Shown: one piece after another, positions 1-10,785 of the stretch
Layout of the letters: each line of letters starts with the position of its first letter
How positions within the stretch are numbered: the first letter of the stretch is position 1
Source of the DNA: Leguminivora glycinivorella
Lineage: Eukaryota > Arthropoda > Insecta > Lepidoptera > Tortricidae
NCBI RefSeq assembly: GCF_023078275.1
Contig: NC_062994.1
Span: 10,487,545-10,551,544 of the forward strand
DNA: 64,000 bases
Direction: 5' to 3'
Translations under genes and position numbers: made by a program
The notes under the pieces: generated by a model
Told to the model about the DNA's origin: nothing
What the model saw: the letters and a program-made list of their open reading frames with translations, nothing else
Databases searched by the model: none

Positions 1-215
1 GCTGGTTCGGTAAATCCTAAATACAACAATAGATAATGTATTTACTAAATAATATTTATTTAGTAATTTCCCGCTAGAAACTTGCGTTATACTATTCTGT
101 ATACTTTTTCAGCTACCATAAACCAAATTTGGATTAGATTAAAAAAACCTTTAAGTAAAACTTAGAACCTTTCAGATTGTTTTACTCACCCTTTCTGATG
201 TTTACCATACTTACT

Positions 216-786
216 TACCCCGTTATTCATAAACGTACACTAAAGTTATCAAGCCGATAAATTTCGTTTGTCCCTTTCCGACGTATTGGTGTGATAGAAA
301 GGGACAATAGTTATTTGTTATACAAGGGGGCAAAGTTGTATTTTAACTCCGAGTGTGGAATTGAAAAACGAGCAAGTGAAAGGATTCTATAGTTGAACCA
401 CGAGCGAAGCGAGTGGTTCGAGAATAGAATCCTGAACTTGCGAGTGTTTTTAATACACGAGAAGTAAAATACATTTGCACCCGAGTGTAACACAAAACTT
501 TTCCCCTCACTATAGCGAGGAAACTACAACGCAAAAAATGCGTTTATCACTACTTCCAGTAGTTCCACAGGTGGTAAATCATCTTTATTACTAGATTCAC
601 CTACTTTTATCAATTTTAATGCAGTTAATTTGACTTTATTCAAGGTCAAATTACTTTACTCACTAGTGGATAAAATGCGTTTTTACCCGCTGGTATTAAA
701 GGACAAAACATGTGTTTCCGAACTAGTGAGGGGAAAACGAACTTTATCGGCTGGATACTTTAGTGTACGTTTATGAATAAGGGTGT
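216..786. mobile_element. TIR element (MITE) interrupted by another repeat
   Basis: The left end (about 218-262, containing TTCATAAACGTACACTAAAG) is the reverse complement of the right end (about 739-786, containing CTTTAGTGTACGTTTATGAA). The pairing arms are about 45 bp with a few mismatches. The middle is largely occupied by a copy of another repeat (311-737), so this looks like a nested insertion. No coding capacity. Confidence 0.7.
311..737 (+). repeat. Dispersed repeat, family H (inverted copy at 58602-58973)
   Basis: Begins TTATTTGTTATACAAGGGGG and ends CTAGTGAGGGGAAAA. The same sequence with scattered differences occurs in reverse orientation at 58602-58973, and the 5' portion recurs at 22434-22622 and, reversed, at 33145-33306 and 20815-21000. 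The short open frames here are not conserved between copies, so I treat it as non-coding. Confidence 0.75.
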
Positions 787-1000
787 TGAAATTTATAGCT
801 ACGAAATTTTACATAAAACACCTACTTTAAAATAAAATAAAAATGTTGAATTTGGTTAACATTATAAAAGACCTCACGCAAGCTGTGCTAATTAGTTCGC
901 GAATTCGTCGAGAGGTGGCGCTAAACACAATTATGCTCATTAGAGAACCTATACTTCTAGCCTAGCCCAGTCTTTAGAATTATGTGAGTAACATAAAAGT
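787..1000. other. Unassigned AT-rich DNA
   Basis: No open frame, repeat or signal recognised. Confidence 0.4.
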
Positions 1001-1056
1001 TTTGTAGGTACGGAACCCTCTGTGGGCGAGTCCGACTCGCACTTGGCCGGTTTTTC
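1001..1056 (+). repeat. 3' end fragment of the GGTTCCGTA repeat family
   Basis: Matches the terminal segment of longer copies at 13158-13984 and 47211-47760: a TACGGAACCCT core followed by a GCGAGTCCGACTCGC palindrome and CACTTGGCCGGTTTTT. Confidence 0.75.
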
Positions 1057-1201
1057 TGTGTAGTTGTGGTAATTATTTTGATTGTTTGTAAGTCACGAGT
1101 TGTTGGTCCATTTTTCTTAATTTGTGGAAAATACAATTGATGGGTGGTCTAAGATTTACCTTACGTTTATCTTTCATAATGTTTAAGTACCTACATAATT
1201 A

Positions 1202-1335
1202 TACTCTGTCAAACAAGTCTGCCAGTAAATAAGAACAAAGAAAACTATAGGTATCCTTTTCTCTGACACCCTAAAGAAAAGGATGCATATAGTTTTCTTT
1301 GTTCTTATTTACTGACAGACTTGTTTGACAGAGTA
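1202..1335. mobile_element. Foldback MITE, 134 bp
   Basis: TACTCTGTCAAACAAGTCTG at the left pairs with CAGACTTGTTTGACAGAGTA at the right. Inner arms (AAGAACAAAGAAAACTATAG and its complement) extend the palindrome to nearly the whole element, leaving a loop of about 15 nt. No ORF. Confidence 0.85.
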
Positions 1336-1352
1336 CAACAATCACAATCATA

Positions 1353-1486
1353 TGGACGTAGTTACGCAATAACGTTCAATCCACATGAAATTGTCATTAA
1401 GTTTTAGACCTTGTATGAAAAACAAAAGTCTTTCATTTCAATGACAATTTCAGATGGATTGGAACGTTATTGCGTAACTACGTCCA
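1353..1486. mobile_element. Foldback MITE, about 134 bp
   Basis: The arms GGACGTAGTTACGCAATAAC and GTTATTGCGTAACTACGTCC are perfect complements at the ends. The pairing continues through AAATTGTCATT / AATGACAATTT. The end-to-end spacing is very similar to that of the preceding MITE. Confidence 0.85.
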
Positions 1487-1497
1487 ATATGTATAGG

Positions 1498-1672
1498 ACT
1501 AGCTTTTCCCCGCGGCTTCGCTCGCATTGGAAAGAGACAAAAAGTAGCCTATGTCACTCTCCATCCCTTCTACTATCTCTACTTAAAAAATCACGTCAAT
1601 TCATCGCTCCATTTTGCCGTGAAAGACGGACAAACAAACAGACACTCATTTCCCATTTATAATATTAGTATG
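1498..1672 (-). mobile_element. Lep1-like Helitron derivative
   Basis: Read on the minus strand it starts near CATACTAATATTATAAATGG and ends with a short GC hairpin followed by AAAGCTAGT. Helitrons end in CTRR just 3' of a hairpin and insert without target duplication, as here. The same roughly 180-bp sequence recurs at 18984, 49716 and 59286 (plus) and at 16083, 20380 and 24950 (minus). The name Lep1 is from memory of the published lepidopteran family. Confidence 0.75.
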
Positions 1673-1704
1673 TATTTACAATCTTCATACGCGGAATTGA
1701 ATGA

Positions 1705-1810
1705 ACGAGATCCGCGGCGCCCCACCCCGCACCCCACGCCCCGCGCCCCGCGACCACGGCGCCGCGCGCCGGCGACCTTGAGTTGAGAGGCCCCAGCCCC
1801 CGACCAAAGG
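1705..1810. other. Very GC-rich block
   Basis: An abrupt roughly 100-bp stretch dominated by CCCCGCGCC-type runs inside AT-rich DNA. It has no ORF, hairpin terminus or neighbouring exon that I can recognise. It could be a foreign repeat fragment, a short CpG-rich regulatory patch, or captured GC-rich DNA. Confidence 0.5.
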
Positions 1811-1895
1811 ATGCATTGATTTGTTAAAATTTAAAGCACTCGAAAGCAGGCGCGTAGTTACTTAGAAATATAGAAATGAATATTATTACATTTCA

Positions 1896-1955
1896 TCCTT
1901 AAGACGATACAGGAGGAGTTAATTCTCCATACAAACGCTCTTGACTATTTATAAG
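1896..1955 (+). repeat. Fragment of repeat family X
   Basis: Shares AATTCTCCATACAAACGCTC and flanking bases with the longer copies at 57165-58060 and 11680-12035. Only the outer end is present. Confidence 0.65.
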
Positions 1956-1978
1956 TACCTAGGTAGTACTTAGTTGCT

Positions 1979-2135
1979 GACGGCGTCGCGTCGAGGTCTT
2001 GGCCCACTCCGCCGCAGATCGGCGACCGAGCGCGCATTCGTGTGCGTTCGGAAATCCTAGCCAGTCGGCAATCGTCGCGTCTCATACTTCCATATCGATA
2101 AGGTTTGATTTCGCATGCATCGCATCGGTCGTGCA
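1979..2135. repeat. GC-rich repeat related to 11544-11665
   Basis: Shares the core TCTCATACTTCCATATCGAT followed by AAGGTTTGATTTCG with the MITE at 11544-11665, but the GC-rich arms have diverged and no longer form a clear inverted pair. An open frame here is not supported as a gene. Confidence 0.5.
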
Positions 2136-2137
2136 TG

Positions 2138-2346
2138 TGGCAAATGTCGGAAGGATTTCAAAGGCAAAAATCAAAGATGGCGGCTTCAGTGTATGGGATA
2201 TCGGTCCTACATCCGATATCGGATCGGATAATGTGAAAACGCACTAACGGTGAATGCTTAGGCCGTTTTCACATTATCCGATCCGATATCGGGTGTCAGA
2301 TCGACATCCTACATCCGATAAACGCTTCCGATAGTGTCGGATGTAG
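2138..2346. mobile_element. Rearranged CCGATATCGG MITE fragments
   Basis: Contains CGATATCGGATCGGATAATG (right arm) followed by TTCACATTATCCGATCCGAT (left arm), the opposite order from an intact element. The intact copy is at 12137-12283. Either two partial copies abut or the element is rearranged. Confidence 0.65.
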
Positions 2347-3104
2347 GTCCGATAAAAAGCGTTGTTCCAAATCAATGAAGTATGATTTTGTATCAAAAAG
2401 TATTTAAAAAATGTTTTATATTTAATAATTATAAAGCACTATATTCCAAATATTATATTGTAAAATTAAAATAACGGCATAAAAAAATACTCAAGAGTGT
2501 CAGGCAAAATAAATAATTTTACATTCAATTATATCTACTAAAAGATGATAAAACTAGTATCCGCAATTCGGACCGATGCATTACAAACTTTTTTTTCAAT
2601 GGAAATTGTTCAACTAATTTGAATTTCGATCATTGGCAGCTGTTTAATAGACGACATTTTTGTCACGCACACTACTACAAACGTATACCTACATTATTAA
2701 CGCACACAAACAAATATTATCGGCCGACACGACAGCTGAATATTCTACGAACACGCGAGCGGGAGCGAGGCTTCCGCGATTTTGGTGACGCAATCATAGA
2801 CTAAAAAGTTAACCACGCAGATGTGCCATTTTCATTGTTCCTACTAATGTGTTTCACCTCTAATAGATTTGCGAAATATATTTATTTCAATTTGGAAAAT
2901 TATTAGGTAACTACTTACTACTTTATGAATTATGTTACTATAATATAAAAAAAAGTTAATTTGTTTATTGATTGTTAATAGTTATTGAGTAAAATTGTAT
3001 TTTTAGCACGCTCACTTTTTGCTGTTTTCTTTGGCCTGGTCATGAAAAAAGAGAACAATGGATACGCTTTGTCCAAAAAAACTGACCGCACTATATATAT
3101 ATTA
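2347..3104. other. Intergenic AT-rich DNA
   Basis: Long A/T runs and no supported gene. A short open frame at 2619-2804 has no recognisable domain. The last bases are a TA-rich tract (CTATATATATATT) into which the first Helitron appears to be inserted. Confidence 0.5.
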
Positions 3105-5033
3105 TCTATATAATATAAAGCTACAACCCGACTGACATTTTTCCAAAAATGGGCAGAAGGGGGATTTGAAGGTGGCAGTGTTTGGTGTGGTCGTATAGAG
3201 TTTGGTCCTGCGACCCCGGATAGATCAGACCGTCGGTCTACCGGTTCCGGGTAAAAAAATGTTGGACGGCCTGGCCAAACGGCTGGAGTTAGCCGGGGAG
3301 TGTTCGACCAAATGTCATAGAGGACCCTGGGCAGTTTTTGACGCCACCATTTTTTTTTTCAAAATGGCCGACTTTTTTTTTTGACGATTTTTCAAGTTTG
3401 TCGTAGAGAGCTCAAATTTTGGTCATAGAATCTCCAAGTGGCCTCGATTCGAATGAAATAAAAAAAAATTGAAAAGTGCTACAAATGTGGGAAAACTGGC
3501 CACTTTTATTTTGTATGGCAACTTTTAAACCGTAAGAGATAGCCGGGGGTGCTCGACCAAATGTCATACAGGTATCCGAGTAGAAAAAAGTTGCATTAAA
3601 AAAAATTCAAAATGGCCGACCTTTTTTTTTTGAAAAATTTCAAAATGGGCCTAGCGCGCTGAGATTTGGCATACGGCTGGAAGGTCGCCCCAAGATTTAT
3701 AATCAAAAAGAAAATTTTGAAAAATTCAAAATGGCGGCCTTTGAGGGCCAATTGAAATTTGAGTGGAGGTTTTTCTTTTAATTACCATAGCTCCGTAACG
3801 GTACAAAGAAGTGAAAAGTGCTCAAACAAATGTTATACAGTCACCCGAGGTCCATCGAATGGCATTAAAAAAAAATCAAAATGGCCGACTTTTTTTTTTT
3901 GAAAAATTTCAAAATGGTCCGAGCGCGCTGAAATTTTGCACACGGGTAGACAGCCACCCCAAGATTAGTATACAAAAAGAAAATTTTGAAAAATTCAAAA
4001 TGGCGCCCTTTGAAGGCCAATTGAAATTTGTATGGAGGTCCTTTTTTTAAATCCCCATAGCTCCGTAACGGTAGGGAAAAGGTTAATAGTGCTTGAACTA
4101 ATGTTGTACAGTTATCTGAGGTTCATCGAATGGCATTTACAAAATTTCAAAATGGCCGACTTTGAAATTTTTTTTTTTATTTTCGGTCCGAGCGCGTTCA
4201 AATTTGGCACGTGGTAAGAACGGGGGCCAAAAATAGAAATGAGAAAAAAAAAATTTGGAAAAGTCTAAAACGGTGGCGAGAGGGGACAAAGTCAAATTTC
4301 CCTACCAGTTTGTATGGAGGTCCTTTTTTTTAATCCCCATAGCTCCGTAACGGTAGGATAAAGGTTAAATGTGCTTGAACTAATGTTGTACAGTTATCTG
4401 AGGTCCATCGAATGGCATTTACAAAATTTCAAAATGGCGGACTTTGAAATTTTTTTTTTTTTATTTTCGGTCCGAGCGCGTTCAAATTTGGCACGTGGAA
4501 AGAACGGGGGCCAAAAATAGAAATGAGAAAAAAAATATTTTGGAAAAGTCAAAAACGGCGGCGAGAGGGGACAAAGTCAAATTTCCCTACCAGACTGAGG
4601 GAGCGTTCCACAGCCCAACGGTCATTGTTCCGGTCCAAGTTCCGAGCTGCGTACAGACAGTGCTCCCAAGCAAGAAAATATAAGTAAAAGTGTCTAAAAA
4701 GCGACGCGGCGGGCCGGAGGCCGCAGGCCGATCATCCTACAATCCCCACAGTAACTACGCGGAGGGCCGAAGGCCCGGAGCGTGTCTGACAGGCTCCCAA
4801 GTACGCGAAGGCCGCAGGCCGAGCTGCGGGCAGAGTGCTCCCAAGCACGCGAAGGCCGCAGGCCGAGCTGCGTGCAGACTGTGCTCCCAAGAAAACAATA
4901 ACAAAAAGTATCTAAATAAGCGAAGCGGCGGGCCAAAGGCCCGACGCGTAGCTTCGAAACCCAGCGAAGGCCGAAGGCCGAGCTCCGCGTAGGGCCGAAG
5001 GCCCGGAGCGTCCCTGATCGACTCGCCGGCGGA

Positions 5034-5915
5034 CCGGGAAGTTGGAGCTTAAACACGACCCAATAGTAAAAGTGTCTTAGAGAAGCGAAACGACGGGCCG
5101 GAGGCCGCAGGCCGTAGGCCCGTCGTGAGCTTCTCAAGACACTTTTACTATTGGGTCGTGTTTAAGCTCCAACTTCCCTACAACCCCCACAGTAACTACG
5201 CGGAGGGCCGAAGGCCCGGAGCGTGTCTGAGAGGCTCCCAAGGACGCGAAGGCCGCAGGCCGAGCCGCGGGTCGAGTGCTCCCAAGCACGCGAAGGCCGC
5301 AGGCCGAGCTGCGTACAGACTGTGCTCCCAAGCAAAACAATGACAAAAAGAATCTTAACAAGCGAAGCGGCGGGCCGAAGGCCCGACGCGGAGCTTCGAA
5401 ACCCAGCGAAGGCCGAAGGCCGAGCTCCGCGTAGGGCCGAAGGCCCGGAGCGTCCCTGATCGACTCGCCGGCGGACCGGGAAGTTGGAGCTTAAACACGA
5501 CCCAATAGTAAAAGTGTCTTAGAGAAGCGAAACGACGGGCCGGAGGCCGCAGGCCGTAGGCCCGTCGTGAGCTTCTCAAGACACTTTTACTATTGGGTCG
5601 TGTTTAAGCTCCAACTTCCCTACAATCCCCACAGTAACTACGCGGAGGGCCGAAGGCCGGAGCGTGTCTGAGAGGCTCCCAAGGACGCGAAGGCCGCAGG
5701 CCGAGCCGCGGGTCGAGTGCTCCCAAGCACGCGAAGGCCGCAGGCCGAGCTGCGTACAGACTGTGCTCCCAAGCAAAACAATGACAAAAAGAATCTTAAC
5801 AAGCGAAGCGGCGGGCCGAAGGCCCGACGCGGAGCTTCGAAACCCAGCGAAGGCCGAAGGCCGAGCTCCGCGTAGGGCCGAAGGCCCGGAGCGTCCCTGA
5901 TCGGCTCGCCGGCGG
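5034..5915. repeat. 441-bp tandem duplication with long palindrome
   Basis: Two copies of a 441-bp unit start near 5034 and 5475. Each contains a palindrome of about 150 bp (5036-5187 and 5477-5628) whose arms run GGAGCTTAAACACGACCCAA to its complement, centred on a GGCCGCAGGCC-type core. Further copies of the palindrome sit at 7350-7492, 9725-9876 and 10164-10310. Confidence 0.85.
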
Positions 5916-7749
5916 ACCGGGAAGTTGGAGCTTAAACACGACCCAATAGTAAAAGTGCGCTGAGATTAGGCACACGGGTGGACGGTCGCGCTAAGATTAG
6001 TATTCAAAAAGAAAATTTTGAAAAATTCAAAATGGCGGCCTTTGAGGGCCAATTGAAATTTGAATGGAGGTTTTTTTTTAATTACCATAGCTCCGTAACG
6101 GTACAAAGAAGTGAAAAGTGCTCAAACAAATGTTATACAGTCACCCGAGGTCCATCGAATGGCATTAAAAAAAAATCAAAATGGCCGACTTTTTTTTTTG
6201 AAAAATTTCAAAATGGTCCGAGCGCGCTGAAATTTTGCACACAGGTAGACAGCCACCCCAAGATTAGTATACAAAAAGAAAATTTTGAAAAATTCAAAAT
6301 GGCGCCCTTTGAAGGCCAATTGAAATTTGTATGGAGGTCCTTTTTTTAAATCCCCATAGCTCCGTAACGGTAGGGAAAAGGTTAATAGTGCTTGAACTAA
6401 TGTTGTACAGTTATCTGAGGTCCATCGAATGGCATTTACAAAATTTCAAAATGGCCGACTTTGAAAATTTTTTTTTTTTATTTTCGGTCCGAGCGCGTTC
6501 AAATTTGGCACGTGGTAAGAACGGGGGCCAAAAATAGAAATGAGAAAAAAAAATTTGGAAAAGTCAAAAACGGTGGCGAGAGGGGACAAAGTCAAATTTC
6601 CCTACCAGTTTGTATGGAGGTTTTTTTTTAAATCCCCATAGCTCCGTAACGGTAGAAAAAAGGTTAATAGTGCTTAAACTAATGTTGTACAGTTATCTGA
6701 GGTCCATCGAATGGCATTTACAAAATTTCAAAATGGCCGACTTTGAAATTTTTTTTTTTATTTTCGGTCCGAGCGCGTTCAAATTTGGCACGTGGTAAGA
6801 GCGGGGGCCAAAAATAGAAATGAGAAAAAAAAATTTTGGAAAAGTCAAAAACGGCGGCGAGAGGGGACAAAGTCAAATTTCCCTACCAGCCTGAGGGAGC
6901 GTTCTACAGCCCGACGGTCATTGCTCCGGTCCAAGTTCCGAGCTGCGTACAGACAGTGCTCCCAAGCAAGAAAATATAAGTAAAAGTGTCTAAAAAGCGA
7001 CGCGGCGGGCCGGAGGCCGCAGGCCGGAGGTCCAACTTCCCTACCAATCCTACAATCCCCACAGTAACTACGCGGAGGGCCGAAGGCCCGGAGCGTGTCT
7101 GACAGGCTCCCAAGTATGCGAAGGCCGCAGGCCGAGCTGCGGGCAGAGTGCTCCCAAGCACGCGAAGGCCGCAGGCCGAGCTGCGTGCAGACTGTGCTCC
7201 CAAGAAAACAATAACAAAAAGTATCTAAATAAGCGAAGCGGCGGGCCAAAGGCCCGACGCGGAGCTTCGAAACCCAGCGAAGGCCGAAGGCCGAGCTCCG
7301 CGTAGGGCCGAAGGCCCGGAGCGTCCCTGATCGGCTCGCCGGCGGTCCGGGAAGTTGGAGCTTAAACACGACCCAATAGTAAAAGTGTCGTAGAGAAGCG
7401 AAACGACGGGCCGGAGGCCGCAGGCCGCAGGCCCGTCGTGAGCTTCTCAAGACACTTTTACTGTTGGGTCGTGTTTAAGCTCCAACTTCCCTACAACCCC
7501 CACAGTAACTACGCGGAGGGCCGAAGGCCCGGAGCGTGTCTGACAGGCTCCCAAGCACGCGAGGCCGCAGGCCGAGCTGCGGGCAGAGAGTGCTCCCAAG
7601 CACGCAAAGGCTAAAGCAAAAAAGCAAACAAGCAAAGCAATAAATCAAACAAGCAAAGCACAAAAACAAAAAGCAAAAGCATAAGCAAAGCACAAAAACA
7701 AAAAGCAAAAGCATAAGCAAAGCACAAAAAGCAAAGCACAAAAGAACAC

Positions 7750-7771
7750 CGCGGGGCCCTCGGGCCCCGCG
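7750..7771 (+). other. Helitron 3' terminal hairpin, copy 1
   Basis: A perfect 10-bp stem, CGCGGGGCCC and GGGCCCCGCG, with a TC loop. It ends 13 nt before the CTAG terminus at 7785-7788 and acts as the transposition termination signal in this superfamily. Confidence 0.9.
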
Positions 7772-9722
7772 CACCTTTAAAAAACTAGTCTATCTATCTA
7801 TATAATATAAAGCTACAACCCGACTGACATTTTTCAAAAAATAGCCAGAAGGGGGATTTGAAGGTGGCAGTGTTTGGTGTGGTCGTATAGAGTTTGGTCC
7901 TGCGACTCCGGATAGATCAGACCGTCGGTCTACCGGTTCCGGGTAAAAAAATGTTGGACGGCCTGGCCAAACGGCTGGAGTTAGCCGGGGAGTGTTCGAC
8001 CAAATGTCATAGAGGACCCTGGGTAGTTTTTGACGCCGCCATTTTTTTTTCAAAATGGCCGACTTTTTTTTTTGACGATTTTTCAAGTTTGTCGTAGAGA
8101 GCTCAAATTTTGGTCATAGAATCTCCAAGCGGCCTCGATTCGAATGAAATAAAAAAAAAATTGAAAAGTGCTACAAATGTGGGAAAACTGGCCACTTTTA
8201 TTTTGTATGGCAACTTTTAAACCGTAAGAGATAGCCGGGGGGTGCTCGACCAAATGTCATACAGGTATCCGAGTAGAAAAAAGTTGCATTAAAAAAAATT
8301 CAAAATGGCCGACTTTTTTTTTTGAAAAATTTCAAAATGGTCCTAGCGCGCTGAGATTTGGCACACGGGTGGAAGGTGGCCCCAAGATTTATATTCAAAA
8401 AGAAAATTTTGAAAAATTCAAAATGGCGGCCTTTGAGGGCCAATTGAAATTTGCATGGAGATTTTTTTTTTAATCGCCATGGCTCCGTAACGGTACAAGG
8501 AAGTGAAAAGTGCTCAAACAAATGTTATAGAGTCACCCGAGCTCCATCGAATGGCGTTAAAAAAAATTCAAAATGGCCGACTTTTTTTTTTGAAAAATTT
8601 CAAAATGGTCCGAGCGCGCTGAAATTTTGCACACGGGTGGACAGCCACCCTAAGATTAGTATACAAAAAGAAAATTTTGAAAAATTCAAAATGGCGCCCT
8701 TTGAAGGCCAATTGAAATTTGTATGGAGGTCTTTTTTTTAAATCCCCCTAGCTCCGTAACGGTAGGGAAAAGGTTAAAAGTGCTTGAACTAATGTTGTAC
8801 AGTTATCTGAGGTCCATCGAATGGCATTTACAAAATTTCAAAATGGCCGACTTTGAAATTTTTTTTTTTATTTTCGGTCCGAGCGCGTTCAAATTTGGCA
8901 CGTGGTAAGAACGGGGGCCAAAAATAGAAATGAAAAAAAAATTTGGAAAAGTCAAAAACGGTGGCGAGAGGGGACAAAGTCAAATTTCCCTACCAGTTTG
9001 TATGGAGGTTTTTTTTAAATCCCCATAGCTCCGTAACGGTAGGAGAAAGGTTAATAGTGCTTAAACTAATGTTGTACAGTTATTTGTAGTCCATCGAATG
9101 GCATTTACAAAATTTCAAAATGGCCGACTTTGAAATTTTTTTTTTTTATTTTCGGTCCGAGCGCGTTCCAATTTGGGACTTGGTAAGAACGGGGGCCAAA
9201 AATAGAAATGAGAAAAAAATTTTTTTGGAAAAGTCAAAAACGGCGGCGAGAGGGGACAAAGTCAAATTTCCCTATCAGCCTGAGGGAGCGTTCCACAGCC
9301 CAACGGTCATTGCTCCGGTCCAAGTTCCGAGCTGCGTACAGACAGTGCTCCCAAGCAAGAAAATATAAGTAAAAGTGTCTAAAAAGCGACGCGGCGGGCC
9401 GGAGGTCCAACTTCCCTACAAATCCTACAATCCCCACAGTAACTACGCGGAGGGCCGAAGGCCCGGAGCGTGTCTGACAGGCTCCCAAGTACGCGAAGGC
9501 CGCAGGCCGAGCTGCGGGCAGAGTGCTCCCAAGCACGCGAAGGCCGCAGGCCGAGCTGCGTGCAGACTGTGCTCCCAAGAAAACAATAACAAAAAGTATC
9601 TAAATAAGCGAAGCGGCGGGCCAAAGGCCCGACGCGGAGCTTCGAAACCCAGCGAAGGCCGAAGGCCGAGCTCCGCGTAGGGCCGAAGGCCCGGAGCGTC
9701 CCTGATCGGCTCGCCGGCGGAC

Positions 9723-10310
9723 CGGGAAGTTGGAGCTTAAACACGACCCAATAGTAAAAGTGTCTTAGAGAAGCGAAACGACGGGCCGGAGGCCGCAGGC
9801 CTTAGGCCCGTCGTGAGCTTCTCAAGACACTTTTACTATTGGGTCGTGTTTAAGCTCCAACTTCCCTACAACCCCCACAGTAACTACGCGGAGGGCCGAA
9901 GGCCCGGAGCGTGTCTGAGAGGCTCCCAAGCACGCGAAGGCCGCAGGCCGAGCTGCGGGCAGAGTGCTCCCAAGCACGCGAAGGCCGCAGGCCGAGCTGC
10001 GTACAGACTGTGCTCCCAAGCAAAACAATAAAAAAAGTATCTTAACAAGCGAAGCGGCGGGCCGAAGGCCCGACGCGGAGCTTCGAAACCCAGCGAAGGC
10101 CGAAGGCCGAGCTCCGCGTAGGGCCGAAGGCCCGGAGCGTCCCTGATCGGCTCGCCGGCGGACCGGGAAGTTGGAGCTTAAACACGACCCAATAGTAAAA
10201 GTGTCTTAGAGAAGCGAAACGACGGGCCGGAGGCCGCAGGCCGCAGGCCCGTCGTGAGCTTCTCAAGACACTTTTACTATTGGGTCGTGTTTAAGCTCCA
10301 ACTTCCCTAC
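9723..10310. repeat. Tandem palindrome unit in Helitron copy 2
   Basis: A 440-bp tandem spacing between the palindromes at 9725-9876 and 10164-10310, the same organisation as in copy 1 but with two rather than three palindromes. Confidence 0.8.
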
Positions 10311-10560
10311 AACCCCCACAGTAACTACGCGGAGGGCCGAAGGCCCGGAGCGTGTCTGACAGGCTCCCAAGCACGCGAGGCTGCAGGCCGAGCTGCGGGC
10401 AGAGAGTGCTCCCAAGCACGCAAAGGCTAAAGCAAAAAAGCAAACAAGCAAAGCAATAAATCAAACAAGCAAAGCACAAAAACAAAAAGCAAAAGCATAA
10501 GCAAAGCACAAAAACAAAAAGCAAAAGCATAAGCAAAGCACAAAATCCCAAAAAGAACAC

Positions 10561-10582
10561 CGCGGGGCCCTCGGGCCCCGCG
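10561..10582 (+). other. Helitron 3' terminal hairpin, copy 2
   Basis: Identical in sequence to 7750-7771 and at the same distance from the CTAG end (10596-10599). Confidence 0.9.
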
Positions 10583-10650
10583 CACCTTTAAAAAACTAGT
10601 TATATATATATAAGTATATATTTGTATTTTAAAGAAGAAGATAAATCTTC

Positions 10651-10785
10651 AAGAAAAGAGCGTACACCCATCTTAAAGGCCGGCAACGCACCTCCAACAC
10701 CCCTGGTGTTTCGGGTGTCCATGGGCGGCAGTGATCGCTTACTTTGTATTTTTTAAGTTGTAAATAAATAAATAAATAATTTTGA
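10651..10785 (+). repeat. Retroposon 3' tail fragment
   Basis: Contains CATCTTAAAGGCCGGCAACG and GGTGTTTCGGGTGTCCATGG, a 3'-end sequence that I recall as very common in lepidopteran non-LTR elements, followed by an (AAAT)n tail. A diverged relative may lie at about 42936-42990, just after the F-box gene stop codon. Confidence 0.55.

Larger units (their letters stand above)
3105..7788 (+). mobile_element. Non-autonomous Helitron, copy 1 (internally duplicated)
   Basis: Starts TCTATATAATATAAAGC after an A and ends with a GC hairpin (7750-7771), 13 nt, then CTAG followed by T. This is the Helitron arrangement of 5' TC, 3' hairpin plus CTRR and insertion between A and T. No Rep or helicase motif is seen. 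The inside is modular: an AT-rich module (3105-about 4680) of roughly 280-bp repeats rich in AAAATGGC and T runs, then a GC-rich module (about 4680-5957) of GGCCGCAGGCCGAG palindromes with a 441-bp tandem duplication. At 5957/5958 the sequence jumps back to the equivalent of about 3657, and both modules repeat to the end. The piece before the terminus (7612-7745) is an AAAGC-rich simple repeat. The open frames here are by-products of repeats and should not be called genes. Confidence 0.85.
7797..10599 (+). mobile_element. Non-autonomous Helitron, copy 2, tandem to copy 1
   Basis: Begins with the same TCTATATAATATAAAGC as copy 1, only 8 bp (TCTATCTA) after the end of copy 1. It ends with the identical hairpin and CTAG at 10596-10599. 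It carries one AT-rich module and one GC-rich module, without the internal duplication of copy 1, and so represents the simpler 2.8-kb form. Near-identity to copy 1 over long stretches implies recent duplication or co-insertion. No transposase gene. Confidence 0.85.

Noticed and set aside
4694..10560. Many open frames up to 201 codons on both strands
   Set aside because: They lie in the Helitron palindrome and T-run modules, recur in overlapping frames on both strands and have low-complexity products such as RSSRRAYGLRPPARRF. Not genes.
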